From CBDFGS01 sp965247255 (GTDB lineage Bacteria > Chloroflexota > Dehalococcoidia > Lucifugimonadales > CAUZJF01), in contig CBDFGS010000012.1 of NCBI GenBank assembly GCA_965247255.1, positions 310,001 to 374,000 on the forward strand: a stretch of DNA of 64,000 nucleotides, read 5' to 3'. Shown piece after piece: positions 49,268 through 57,981 of this stretch. Position 1 is the first letter of the stretch; the number at the start of each line of letters is the position of its first letter. The translations under genes were made by a program, and so were the position numbers. The notes beneath the pieces are model-generated. The model ran no database searches and was not told the origin of the DNA. It saw only the letters and a program-made list of their open reading frames with translations.

Positions 49268-50227
49268 GTGACCATGAAGCTTGCACCAGCCGTCCCCGGC
49301 AAAGGGATCGCGTACCTCTTCCCGGGTCAAGGAGCCCAGGCGGTCGGCATGGGCCAGCAGCTGCACGACAGCTCGCCCGCGGCCCGGTCCGTCTTTCACG
49401 CGGTTGACGAAGCCCTCGACCGCCCATTGAGCGACCTCATGTTCGACGGGCCAAGTGAGGCCCTAAAGGAAACGGTCAACGCCCAGCCTGCGATCATGGC
49501 TGTGAGCCTCGCGTGCATGACCGCCATGCAGGAGCACCTGGGCCGGGAGGATATGCCCAAGCCGGCGATGCTGGCCGGGCACAGCCTTGGCGAATATACA
49601 GCGCTGGCAGTCGCAGGCGTGCTCACCGTCGGCGAGACCGCCTGGCTGGTCCAGGAGCGCGGCAGGCTTATGCAGGAGGCGTGTGATCTCCTGCCGGGGG
49701 GTATGGCCGCCATCCTCGGCCTGGACCGCATGACCATTGAGGAGATAAGCCAGGAAACTGGGACCTACGTCTCCAACGTAAACACCCCCGGGCAGATCGT
49801 CATAAGCGGCGAGCGGATAGTCCTTGCGCAGGCGCTGGACATGGCGATGGCCCGAGGCGCCAGGAGGGCGATGCCCCTGAGCGTCGGGGGCGCTTTCCAC
49901 TCCGGCCTCATGGAGCCGGCCAGGGAGGGCCTAGTGCAAGCGGTGGAGAAGCTCGTGTTCAAAGACCCCACCGTGCCCATCGTCGCTAACTGCACCGGAA
50001 AGCCCCTCACAAAGGCGGAGGACGTCAGGAAAGAGCTTATTGCCCAGATCTCCAGTTGCGTTGAATGGGAAATGTCCATGGATTTCATGATCGAGTCGGG
50101 CATCTCGCAGTTTGTCGAGGTCGGCCCCGGTAAGGCCCTCAGCGGCATGGTCAAGCGCATCAGCAGGTCTGCGAAGGCCGTGAGCGTCAGCGACATGGAC
50201 TCTATCCTCGACCTGAGCAAGAACTAG
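49268..50227 (+). CDS. fabD: Malonyl-CoA:ACP transacylase
   Basis: The 319-residue protein has FPGQGAQ (18-24), the nucleophile elbow GHSLGEY with S106, the QERGRLMQ arginine region and the catalytic His in GGAFHS (H211). VSNVNTPGQIVISG and VEVGPGKALSGMVKRI complete the pattern. It loads malonyl groups onto acyl carrier protein for fatty acid synthesis. A GTG at 49268 or the ATG two codons later may be the start. Its position between rpmF and nusB/acpP joins fatty acid synthesis to ribosome genes in one operon. Confidence 0.96.
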   Translation: MTMKLAPAVPGKGIAYLFPGQGAQAVGMGQQLHDSSPAARSVFHAVDEALDRPLSDLMFDGPSEALKETVNAQPAIMAVSLACMTAMQEHLGREDMPKPAMLAGHSLGEYTALAVAGVLTVGETAWLVQERGRLMQEACDLLPGGMAAILGLDRMTIEEISQETGTYVSNVNTPGQIVISGERIVLAQALDMAMARGARRAMPLSVGGAFHSGLMEPAREGLVQAVEKLVFKDPTVPIVANCTGKPLTKAEDVRKELIAQISSCVEWEMSMDFMIESGISQFVEVGPGKALSGMVKRISRSAKAVSVSDMDSILDLSKN

Positions 50228-50257
50228 CGTCTGCGAACCAGGCTGAGGTAGATACGG

Positions 50258-50710
50258 ATGAGCAGTCCCGCGTCGGCCGCGCCGCGCCCCTCCACCACCA
50301 GGCGCAAAGCTCGGGCAATCGCTTTGCAGGTGCTGTACGAAGCCGACGGGGCCCGGCACGACCCCCAACGAGCGCTCGATAACAGGCTCGTCGAGGAGCC
50401 TCTGTCTGCGTCCGCCGAGTCGTTTGCACGAGGACTGGTCCAGGGAGTCGTCGATGAACGGGACGCCATAGACTCCCTAATATCCAAGTACGCGCCTGCG
50501 TGGCCGGTAGACCAGATATCGGTAGTCGACAGAAGCATCCTAAGGCTTGCGATCTATGAGATAATTGGCGGCGGCGATACACCGCCGAAGGTAGCAATTA
50601 ACGAAGCGGTGGAGCTCTGTAAGATATTCGGGGCCGAGAGCTCGCCCAAATTCATTAACGGTGTGCTGGGCTCGGTGATGCGTCCCCTTGACGCAGGATC
50701 GAAATCATAG
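50258..50710 (+). CDS. nusB: Transcription antitermination factor NusB
   Basis: The 150-residue all-helical protein contains RRKARAIALQVLYEAD near the N-terminus. In the C-terminal half it has WPVDQISVVDRSILRLAIYEIIGGGDTPPKVAINEAVELCKIFGAESSPKFINGVLGSV, the NusB core. It binds boxA RNA with NusE (S10) in rRNA antitermination. It follows fabD by 30 bp. Confidence 0.96.
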   Translation: MSSPASAAPRPSTTRRKARAIALQVLYEADGARHDPQRALDNRLVEEPLSASAESFARGLVQGVVDERDAIDSLISKYAPAWPVDQISVVDRSILRLAIYEIIGGGDTPPKVAINEAVELCKIFGAESSPKFINGVLGSVMRPLDAGSKS

Positions 50711-50741
50711 AATTCATGGCATAGCGCGGAGGTACCAAACG

Positions 50742-51002
50742 ATGGCGACGGTCTTGGAGCGAGTGCAAGAGGTGGTGGCCGACAAGCTGAGCGTCGAACA
50801 GGAAACAGTCAACCCGGAGGCCTCGTTCACCGAAGACCTGAACGCCGACTCCCTCGACCTGGTCGAGCTCATCATGGCCTTCGAGGAAGAGTTCGGCACT
50901 GACGAACAGGCCCTCGAGATATCTGACGAGGACGCCGAGCAGATTACGACCGTCCAGGCGGCGATCGACTACCTCAAGGAGCACGGCGTCGACGACCAGT
51001 GA
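50742..51002 (+). CDS. acpP: Acyl carrier protein
   Basis: The 86-residue acidic protein carries the phosphopantetheine site LNADSLDLVELIMAFEEEFG, with S37 as the attachment point. GGAGG lies 8 nt before the ATG. It carries acyl chains for the fatty acid synthase and closes the operon started by yceD. The charge-rich C-terminal end (EHGVDDQ) is normal for ACP. Confidence 0.97.
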   Translation: MATVLERVQEVVADKLSVEQETVNPEASFTEDLNADSLDLVELIMAFEEEFGTDEQALEISDEDAEQITTVQAAIDYLKEHGVDDQ

Positions 51003-51060
51003 AGGGCGCGGCTCTATAGAGACCGCCCGCCGAAGCTAAGGCCTCGACCACAACCGCTGC

Positions 51061-54000
51061 CTACGCAGTTTCGGCGGGTTCCAGACCGACCCCTAGTTCG
51101 CCCTCGACCTTAGATCTAAACTCGGCCAGCTTCTCCACGGTCGCGACCAGCGGCCCTTCCCAACCCTCCTCCAGCCGCAGCAGATCAAGCCGTATCTGCG
51201 CATTGCCCACCGTCGCGCCAACGGGCATAAGCCGCTGAAGCGCCGCCCTTGCGCCGCCCACCTCATCGCGGAGGCGCAGTATGATGCTCCTGTCCTCGCG
51301 GGATATCGAGTCGACCAGCGCCCGGCCCGCCTCGAGCTTCAGTCGGACCACATACATCAGGTTCTCCACCTGCCACGGAATCGGCCCGAACCGGTCCCTC
51401 AGCTCCTCCTCCAGCGGGCCAACGTCCTCCGGCGAGCCAAGGGCCACAAGTCTTCGATAGATGCTGAGCCTCGTCGGCAAGTCCGCGACGTATTCTTCCG
51501 GGATGTTCGCCGGAATGTCCAGCTCCACACTGGCCGGCACGATCGCTTCCGGAGGCGCGCCGGCATGGACGAGCCCATCCCCCGTATCCCCGGATGAGCG
51601 CTGGGCGCGTAGGCTTTCGACGGCATCGCTCAGGAGCCGCGTATATAGATCGAATCCCACCGCATGAATGTGGCCGCTCTGCTGGGCCCCCAGGACGGAG
51701 CCTGCGCCGCGGATCTCCAGGTCCTTCATGGCGATCTGGAACCCGGCGCCCAGTTCGGTCGCCGCGAGCATGGTCTTCAGCCGCTTCTCTGCGGTCTCCG
51801 TGATACTCCTCCGCGCCGGTATTAGCAGATATGCGTAAGCACGCCGGGCGCCGCGCCCCACCCGGCCGCGTAGCTGGTATAGCTGCGCTAGGCCAAAGGT
51901 GTCGGCCCGGTTCACGATGAGCGTGTTCACGTTAGGCATATCCAGCCCCGACTCAATGATCGTCGTGCACGCCAGAACGTCCATCTTGCCGTCGGCGAAG
52001 TCGATCATCGCCCGCTCGAGCTCCTCCTCAGGCATCTGCCCGTGCGCCACGCCGACCTGCGCCTCCGGCACCAGCATCCGGATGTAACCCGCCATATAGT
52101 CGATGTTATAGACGCGGTTGTGCAGGAAGAACACCTGGCCCTGCCTGTCGATCTCTCGGCGTATCGCCTCTCGTATTAGCTCGTCGCTGAACTCCGATAC
52201 GTAGGTCTTGATAGGCAGGCGCTCCTCCGGGGGAGTCTCGATCATGCTCATGTCACGGATCCCGGAGAGTGACAGATGGAGGGTCCGCGGGATCGGCGTC
52301 GCCGTCATCGTCAGCACGTCCACCTCGTGGCGCATCTGTTTGAGCCGCTCCTTGTGACCGACGCCGAAGCGCTGCTCCTCGTCGATGATAACGAGGCCCA
52401 GGTCCTTGAAGCGCACGTCCTTCTGGATCAGCCGGTGCGTACCGATGCAGACGTCCACCTGACCGGCGGCGATACCCTCGACCACCTGATCCTGCTCGCG
52501 GTCGCTGCGAAACCGGCTGAGCACGTCTACCTTCATCGGGTAGGCGGCCAGTCGCTGAGAGAACGTCACGTAGTGCTGCTGCGCCAGCACGGTGGTCGGT
52601 ACCAGTATGGCCACCTGCCTGCCCGCCATGACCGACTTGAAAGCGGCCCGCAAGGCGATCTCGGTCTTGCCGTATCCAACGTCGCCGCAGATAAGCCGGT
52701 CCATTGGCTTGCCGCTCTCCATGTCGGCTTTCACTTCGACGATCGCCGCCTTCTGGTCCGGCGTCTCCTCGAACGGGAACGCCGCCTCGACTTCCGCCTG
52801 CCAGGGGGTATCCGCGGCGACCGCGTGCCCATCCGCAAGCTCACGGGCCGCGTACAGCGACAGCAGCTCCGCGGCCATCTCGCGTGTCGAGCGCTCCACG
52901 CGCTCTTTGGTCCGCCTCCACTCCATCGTGCCCAACCTGGTGAGTGAGGGAGGCCGGTCTAGAGGAGCCACATATGCTGTGACCCGGTCGAGGTGGTCAA
53001 TCGGCACGTACAGCTTGTCCCCCGCGGCGTACTCCAGGACCAGGTACTCCCGGTCACCTTCGTCCCGGTCCGAGGTGCCGGTGCCGGTGAACCGGGCGAT
53101 GCCGTGCTCGACGTGGACGACGTAATCGCCGGGGCTCAGCTCAGAGAGCAGCGCCTGCCTCCCGGCGCGACCACGCCGCGTTGGCCGCCGCTGCTTGGCC
53201 ACCCCGAATATCTCGGAATCGCTCAGGAGCACCAGCTTGCGTCCGCCCACGGTCAGCACGAAGCCCTCGCTGAGTCCCGCGCCGGATGTCTGTAGCACCG
53301 TGACAGATCCTGCCTTCGGAATATCTTCTAGAGATTCGAGCCGCTCCGCCTTCACCCCGTACTCGTCGAGTATCTCGCGGAGCCGCTGCGGCACCGACGT
53401 CACCGCCAGGATATGATGCCCGTCTCCGGCCAGCTCCTCCACCTCTTCGGCAAACGCGTCCAGCTTCCCGGCGAAGCCCGGCGCGGATACGAAAGGCAGC
53501 ACAACCGCCTCCTGTCCCGTCAACTCCTGGGCCCCCCAGGGGGTGATGTCCAGGCGCCGCGCGATGGCGTCGAGTCCCGCCTCCACCTCTCGCCACTCCT
53601 GATGCGACGAAGGGAAACCAGACGGTAACTCTCCGCGACGCTGCTTCGCCGATCGAAGCTGGTTGGCCCGCTCATCGGTGCCGCGGCCGGCCTCTTCGAC
53701 GTCGTTGGGCCGGTACATCGCAACCACCCCGTGACTCGGAAAGTAGTCCAGCACCGTTCCGCCATTGAATAGGCCCGCGTAGAAGTTCCGCTCCTCGACG
53801 TCGTTTCCATCCAGGAGCAGGTTCAGCTCCTCCAGGATTCGAGACTCGGAGGCGTCGGTGCAAGGCGTGAAGTCCAGGGAGGCGATGGCCCTTTGAGTCT
53901 CATCGCGATCGGAGATTCCGGGTAGCGTCTCCTGGGCTGGTCTCACCGTGACTGAGTCCACCAGGTCCGTAGACCGCTGCGTATCCGGGTCGAAGTGCCG

Positions 54001-54624
54001 GATGCTCTCTATCTCGGAGCCCCACAGCTCTATGCGAGACGGCGCCCGGGCGTCGACCGGAAAAACATCCAGGATCCCGCCCCGACGGCTGCACAGGCCC
54101 GGAACGTCCGCGGAGGGCTCGAGCCGATAACCCATCCGACGCCACCGGTCGAGAAGATCATCAAGCTCAACGTCTTCCCCTGTGCCAAGGGTGTGGCTGC
54201 TGGACTCGAACGCGTCCCTCGGCATGGTCTTCTGGGACACAGCAGTGCTGGACGCCACCACCATAACTGGCCCTGAGCTCTGGTCGAGCAGCATCGACAG
54301 GACCGATATCCGACGCTGGGTCGTGTACAGGTCCGAGACCTGACGCTCGAATGGTAAGGTCTCAGTCTCCGGGAAGTGGAGAACCCTCGGATCGTCCCCG
54401 GTCCAGACGAGTAGCTGCTCGTGGAGGCGCCTCGCGTCCTCAGGCCTCGGAGCGATGACGAGCACCGATGACCCGATCCCCGACCATAGGGTAGCGAGCG
54501 TAAATGGCGCCGCGTCACTAATGACCTGAGCCCTCACTCGGGCGTACGCCCCGCGCAACGACTTAAGGAGCCTCCCGTACTCCGGAGAGGACTCCAAAAG
54601 ACCGCTTAGCACTCCCAAGCTCAC
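51061..54624 (-). CDS. mfd: Transcription-repair coupling factor Mfd
   Basis: The 1187-residue protein has the UvrB-like N-terminal module (LVIAPRPEDARRLHEQL, LHFPETETLPFERQVSD) and the RNA polymerase interaction domain (SELSPGDYVVHVEHGIARFTG). The RecG-like translocase follows with GDVGYGKTEIALRAAFK, VPTTVLAQQHYVTF, DEEQRFGVGHKE, TMTATPIPRTL and QLRGRVGRG. The TRCF C-terminal domain is present. It removes RNA polymerase stalled at lesions and recruits UvrA. The GTG start at 54624 is likely. It converges with the acpP operon and stands alone. Confidence 0.97.
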   Translation of the reverse strand: MSLGVLSGLLESSPEYGRLLKSLRGAYARVRAQVISDAAPFTLATLWSGIGSSVLVIAPRPEDARRLHEQLLVWTGDDPRVLHFPETETLPFERQVSDLYTTQRRISVLSMLLDQSSGPVMVVASSTAVSQKTMPRDAFESSSHTLGTGEDVELDDLLDRWRRMGYRLEPSADVPGLCSRRGGILDVFPVDARAPSRIELWGSEIESIRHFDPDTQRSTDLVDSVTVRPAQETLPGISDRDETQRAIASLDFTPCTDASESRILEELNLLLDGNDVEERNFYAGLFNGGTVLDYFPSHGVVAMYRPNDVEEAGRGTDERANQLRSAKQRRGELPSGFPSSHQEWREVEAGLDAIARRLDITPWGAQELTGQEAVVLPFVSAPGFAGKLDAFAEEVEELAGDGHHILAVTSVPQRLREILDEYGVKAERLESLEDIPKAGSVTVLQTSGAGLSEGFVLTVGGRKLVLLSDSEIFGVAKQRRPTRRGRAGRQALLSELSPGDYVVHVEHGIARFTGTGTSDRDEGDREYLVLEYAAGDKLYVPIDHLDRVTAYVAPLDRPPSLTRLGTMEWRRTKERVERSTREMAAELLSLYAARELADGHAVAADTPWQAEVEAAFPFEETPDQKAAIVEVKADMESGKPMDRLICGDVGYGKTEIALRAAFKSVMAGRQVAILVPTTVLAQQHYVTFSQRLAAYPMKVDVLSRFRSDREQDQVVEGIAAGQVDVCIGTHRLIQKDVRFKDLGLVIIDEEQRFGVGHKERLKQMRHEVDVLTMTATPIPRTLHLSLSGIRDMSMIETPPEERLPIKTYVSEFSDELIREAIRREIDRQGQVFFLHNRVYNIDYMAGYIRMLVPEAQVGVAHGQMPEEELERAMIDFADGKMDVLACTTIIESGLDMPNVNTLIVNRADTFGLAQLYQLRGRVGRGARRAYAYLLIPARRSITETAEKRLKTMLAATELGAGFQIAMKDLEIRGAGSVLGAQQSGHIHAVGFDLYTRLLSDAVESLRAQRSSGDTGDGLVHAGAPPEAIVPASVELDIPANIPEEYVADLPTRLSIYRRLVALGSPEDVGPLEEELRDRFGPIPWQVENLMYVVRLKLEAGRALVDSISREDRSIILRLRDEVGGARAALQRLMPVGATVGNAQIRLDLLRLEEGWEGPLVATVEKLAEFRSKVEGELGVGLEPAETA

Positions 54625-54799
54625 GATGCAGCTCCGGCCAACAACGCCTAAACGGCCAGCTCGCCTAAAGCGGGCCCGCCTGAGGCGCCAATTCTAGCAC
54701 AGCGCGCTCGCGACCGGCGGGCCAGTCCAGCACATGCGATAGAATGGGACGGCCAAGACTGTTGGCCTCTGGGGAGGATCACCTTTACCCGCCACACCT

Positions 54800-54837
54800 G
54801 TCATTCTGCGTCTCGGTCCCATCGGGACGAAGAATCT
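54800..54837. repeat. Variant of the gtcattc...gaagaatct repeat
   Basis: The copy has a longer loop (gtcattctgcgtctcggtcc then catcgggacgaagaatct), forming a gtccc/gggac hairpin. It lies in the 302-bp gap between the divergent mfd and glycosylase genes, which holds no other gene. A TAGAAT at about 54739-54744 could belong to a promoter. Confidence 0.6.
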
Positions 54838-54926
54838 GAGGAAGCTGGGTCAGTCGCGCGGCAACCTAAACGCCCCACACCACCAACGCTCACGATCGAT
54901 GAAATACCCTCGCAGGAGGAACTCGC

Positions 54927-55382
54927 ATGCCGGACCAAAACGCGCCCGAGCAGATTAACCCCCAGTCCCTGGGAGACTACCTCGACGTTATGAGCAAGTC
55001 CGTGTTCCAGAGCGGGATCTCCTGGCGCGTAGTCGAGGCCAAGTGGCCCAGCACGCGAGAAGCTTTCCGCGGCTTCGACGCTAAAGCCGTAGCCTCGATG
55101 AGCGAGGACGACATCGACGAGCTCGCCGAGGACACCCGGGTTATCCGAAACCGACGCAAGCTGGCCGCCGTCGTCGGCAACGCCGCACGGATGGTGGAGC
55201 TCGAGAAGGAGCATGGCTCCTTCAGAGCCTACCTACGCTCCCACGACGGCTTCGATACCACAGTCGCCGCCCTACGTAAGGACTTCAAGTTCCTCGGCGA
55301 CATGGGCTGCTACCTCTTCCTCTACGTGGTGGGCGAAGAGGTGCCGCCGCACGATGAGTGGGCCGCATCGAGGCAGCGCTAG
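54927..55382 (+). CDS. DNA-3-methyladenine glycosylase I (Tag)-like protein
   Basis: The 151-residue protein matches the central and C-terminal part of Tag: VFQSGISWRVVEAKWPSTREAFRGFD, then DIDELAEDTRVIRNRRKLAAVVGNAA and FKFLGDMGCYLFLYVVGEEVPPHDEW. It lacks the N-terminal RCxW zinc-binding part and the C-terminal cysteine found in Escherichia coli Tag (187 residues), so it is a short variant. The expected role is excision of alkylated purines. A GGAGG site lies before the ATG, and it has its own transcription unit. Confidence 0.8.
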   Translation: MPDQNAPEQINPQSLGDYLDVMSKSVFQSGISWRVVEAKWPSTREAFRGFDAKAVASMSEDDIDELAEDTRVIRNRRKLAAVVGNAARMVELEKEHGSFRAYLRSHDGFDTTVAALRKDFKFLGDMGCYLFLYVVGEEVPPHDEWAASRQR

Positions 55383-55451
55383 GCTCCCCCCACTGAGCTT
55401 GGTGCGGGCCAGCTCGATGTGGCCGGATAGTCTTCGGACCGCACGTCCTCT

Positions 55452-55500
55452 TGTCCCTTCCCCCGCTTGCGGGGAAGGTTAGGATGGAGGTCTTCTCTCT
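55452..55500. repeat. Dispersed palindromic repeat (cccgcttgcgggg type)
   Basis: The hairpin cttcccccgcttgcggggaag is followed by gttaggatggagg, related to 20725-20775. It lies between the convergent glycosylase and MBL-fold genes. Immediately before 55603, tctctgcgtcctcggcgctc is a further short dispersed motif. Confidence 0.6.
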
Positions 55501-55602
55501 CCCAAAGTGAGAGGCGACTGGACGACTGCCGACCAGCCTCCGCCCCGCGCCATGATTCTTCCAACGCAATCTCTGCGTCCTCGGCGCTCTCGGCGGTGAA
55601 TC

Positions 55603-56466
55603 CTACACCTCCAGCGCCATCATCTCGTCCGAGAACACAAGCTCGCCGTCGTAAGCCTTCTTCACGTCGCCTATGCCCTTCTCCATGGTCCCGTGCCCCG
55701 CGAGGTTCGGGCCGACGTGCACCAGCACCAGCCTCTTGACCCCCGCCTCCTGCGCCATGCGCGCGGCCCCCATAGTGCCGCACACGCCCGACGTCTCGCC
55801 GTTCCGTGTCATCGCCTCCTCCTCGTCCCAACACATACACAGCATCACGTCGGCGTCTCGGGCGAGGTCGACGACGCTCTGGCATGGTTCTGTGTCGCCG
55901 GTGAACACCATGCTGCCCTCAGGGCTGTCCAGCCGGTAGGCCAGCGAGTCTAGGTAGGGCTGCGCGTGCACGGCGGGCGCCGCGGTCACTTCCCAGTCGG
56001 CGGCGGAAAGGACGCGCCCCGGACCGATGTCCTTGGCGAGCACGTCCGGCGGGTTGCGCGGAAGCTCGCCCCCGCGGTTTACGTACACCCTCTGACTGGC
56101 CGGCGAGTTCACCCGCGCGTACCAGTCGTGGGCGAAGGCCCCGTCCGTCTCATCGAGGATTCTATGCGTGAGCGTCTCGGTCAGCTTCGGTCCGTACACC
56201 TGGAGCTGGTTCTCCTCCCCTATGCTCTGGTCCCAGCGGCACAGCAGGAAGCATGGGTAGTCCACGTCGTGGTCGAAGTGGTGGTGCGTGAAGAAGAGGT
56301 AGTCGACCTTTGTGGGCCAGATCCCCACCTTCACCATCTTGTAGGTCGTCGCAGGACCGCAGTCGACCATCAGGTACTGGCCGCCCAGCTCGACCACGTA
56401 CGACGACCCAAATCGCGTCGGCGTCGGGGTTGGGGTGCCGGCCCCAAGAACGTGTATACGTGCCAT
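55603..56466 (-). CDS. MBL-fold metallo-hydrolase (RNase Z-like)
   Basis: The ATG at 56466 has AGGAGG 7 nt upstream. The 287-residue protein has the metallo-beta-lactamase metal site THHHFDHD (HxHxDH, residues 61-66), GTPTPTPTRFGSSYVVELG at the start, VHAQPYLDSLAYRL, FTGDTEPCQSVVDLARDADVMLCMC and LVLVHVG. The overall pattern is that of RNase Z/arylsulfatase-type members. The extra Cys and Trp near MLCMCWDEEEA suggest a small-molecule substrate. Function is otherwise unknown. It is divergent from recF. Confidence 0.85.
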   Translation of the reverse strand: MARIHVLGAGTPTPTPTRFGSSYVVELGGQYLMVDCGPATTYKMVKVGIWPTKVDYLFFTHHHFDHDVDYPCFLLCRWDQSIGEENQLQVYGPKLTETLTHRILDETDGAFAHDWYARVNSPASQRVYVNRGGELPRNPPDVLAKDIGPGRVLSAADWEVTAAPAVHAQPYLDSLAYRLDSPEGSMVFTGDTEPCQSVVDLARDADVMLCMCWDEEEAMTRNGETSGVCGTMGAARMAQEAGVKRLVLVHVGPNLAGHGTMEKGIGDVKKAYDGELVFSDEMMALEV

Positions 56467-56485
56467 CTTCGTCACCTCCTATGCT

Positions 56486-56511
56486 GTCATTCTGAACGCA
56501 GTGAAGAATCT
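56486..56511. repeat. Copy of the gtcattc...gaagaatct repeat
   Basis: It lies 20 bp upstream of the MBL-fold gene start, in the gap before recF, followed by ggggaggctggg as in other copies. Confidence 0.65.
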
Positions 56512-56708
56512 GGGGAGGCTGGGACCGCGCGGCGACCGACTTGCGAGTTGCTCCCCACCACGGTGTCGTCGTTACGACCTGCTTCCTCCGATAATACTGG
56601 GCGCCGGGTCCGATGGGACCTGGCGGCGGTCTGGCAAGTAGCCGCGGCCATAGAGGCCACCCACGCCCACCGCTCGGCGTGGCCGTACCCGTCCCGAAAG
56701 CACCCCCA

Positions 56709-56717
56709 TGCTACAAT
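56709..56717 (+). promoter_or_regulatory. Extended -10 promoter of recF
   Basis: TGCTACAAT is an extended -10 element; transcription should begin near 56724, giving a leader of about 25 nt before the presumed ATC start. Confidence 0.5.
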
Positions 56718-56748
56718 CGCAAGAGCCGGATCAGCTACGAGGTCCACC

Positions 56749-57981
56749 ATCTATATCGCCCGCCTCAGCCTCACCAACTTCCGAAACTACGAGCACCTGG
56801 AGCTGGAACTCGCTCCCGGGATGGTCCTGGTGGAGGGGCGAAACGGCGAGGGCAAGAGCAACCTGCTCGAGGCGGTCTACCTCCTCGCGATAGCCAAATC
56901 GCCCCGCGCCTCCTCGGACCGCGAACTGGTACGCCGGGGCGCCTACGACGAAGGCGCCCAGCCACAAGCGCACGTGGCGGCGGTCGCTCGGAGCGACGGC
57001 GGCGAGTCCCGTATCCAGATTGGCCTCAGCAGCGCTACTACGGCGCCGTCGAGCGACGGGACCGAGACCAACGACCGTCGGGGCGCTGCCTCCGGTCCGC
57101 CAGAAGCCGAGCCTGCTTCGGTCCAGAAGCAGATCAGGGTCAACGGCGTTCCCCGCCGCGCCTCGGACCTCGTCGGGGAGCTGAACGCCGTCATGTTCAC
57201 CGCTCAGGACTTGGAGCTGGCGCTGGGCCCACCCGCGGTGCGCCGCCGGTACCTGGACATCCTGATCTCCCAGCTAGACCGGGGCTATCTCAGGGCCCTG
57301 CAACGATACCAACGCGTCGTCGCCCAGCGCAACCACCTCTTGAAGGCGATCCGCGCAGGTCGCTCGGGGCGCGGCGAGCTAGATTTCTGGAACGACGAGC
57401 TCTCTTCGGCCGGCAGCTACATAATGGCTGCTCGGGCCACTACCGTCGCGGGCCTTTCGCAAATCGCCGCGCCGATTCTTCTGGACCTCAACGATCAGGG
57501 CGGCCGGCTTCAAATCGCCTACCGGCCGAGCGTCGACGGTGGCCCCGAAAGCTCCGAGGCGGATCTCGCGGCGCGCCTCAAGGGCGCGTTGGAAGAGCAG
57601 GCCGCCGCCGAAGTCTCGCAGGGGTTTACCCTCTCCGGGCCGCATCGTGACGACCTTCAGATGTTTCTGGGCGGGCTGGACGTCGGCGTCTACGCGTCGA
57701 GGGGCCAGTGCCGCACCGTCGTCCTCGCTATGAGGCTGGCCGAGGCCGCCTACCTGGAGCGAACAAGAGGCGAGGGGCCGGTGGTCCTTCTCGACGACGT
57801 GCTCTCGGAGCTCGACTCTGCGACCAGGACCCACGTGCTGGACCACGCCGTCGCGTACCAGCAGTGCTTTATCACGACGGCCGACCCGGGCCAGATAGAC
57901 GAAGGACACCTCTCGCGGGCGACGAGGTTCGTGGTCCGCGACCGGCAGGTCACGCCGGTGCTGGCGTCCAGTGAGGTCTAG
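56749..57981 (+). CDS. recF: DNA replication and repair protein RecF, apparent ATC start
   Basis: The protein of about 410 residues has the RecF layout. YIARLSLTNFRNYEHLELELAPG and Walker A GRNGEGKSN come early, LSGPHRDD and the signature RGQCRTVVLAMRLAEAAYLE near the end, and Walker B PVVLLDDVLSELD. RecF loads RecA at gaps together with RecO and RecR. No ATG, GTG or TTG lies in frame for more than 100 bp before the conserved N-terminus; ATC at 56749, with GAGG 6 nt upstream, is exactly where the start belongs. A 40-residue low-complexity insertion (SSATTAPSSDG...PPEAEPAS) interrupts the first third. Confidence 0.9.
   Translation: MYIARLSLTNFRNYEHLELELAPGMVLVEGRNGEGKSNLLEAVYLLAIAKSPRASSDRELVRRGAYDEGAQPQAHVAAVARSDGGESRIQIGLSSATTAPSSDGTETNDRRGAASGPPEAEPASVQKQIRVNGVPRRASDLVGELNAVMFTAQDLELALGPPAVRRRYLDILISQLDRGYLRALQRYQRVVAQRNHLLKAIRAGRSGRGELDFWNDELSSAGSYIMAARATTVAGLSQIAAPILLDLNDQGGRLQIAYRPSVDGGPESSEADLAARLKGALEEQAAAEVSQGFTLSGPHRDDLQMFLGGLDVGVYASRGQCRTVVLAMRLAEAAYLERTRGEGPVVLLDDVLSELDSATRTHVLDHAVAYQQCFITTADPGQIDEGHLSRATRFVVRDRQVTPVLASSEV

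Noticed and set aside
51003..51060. Bidirectional terminator between acpP and mfd
   Set aside because: The 58-bp convergent gap shows no convincing hairpin with a T-run.
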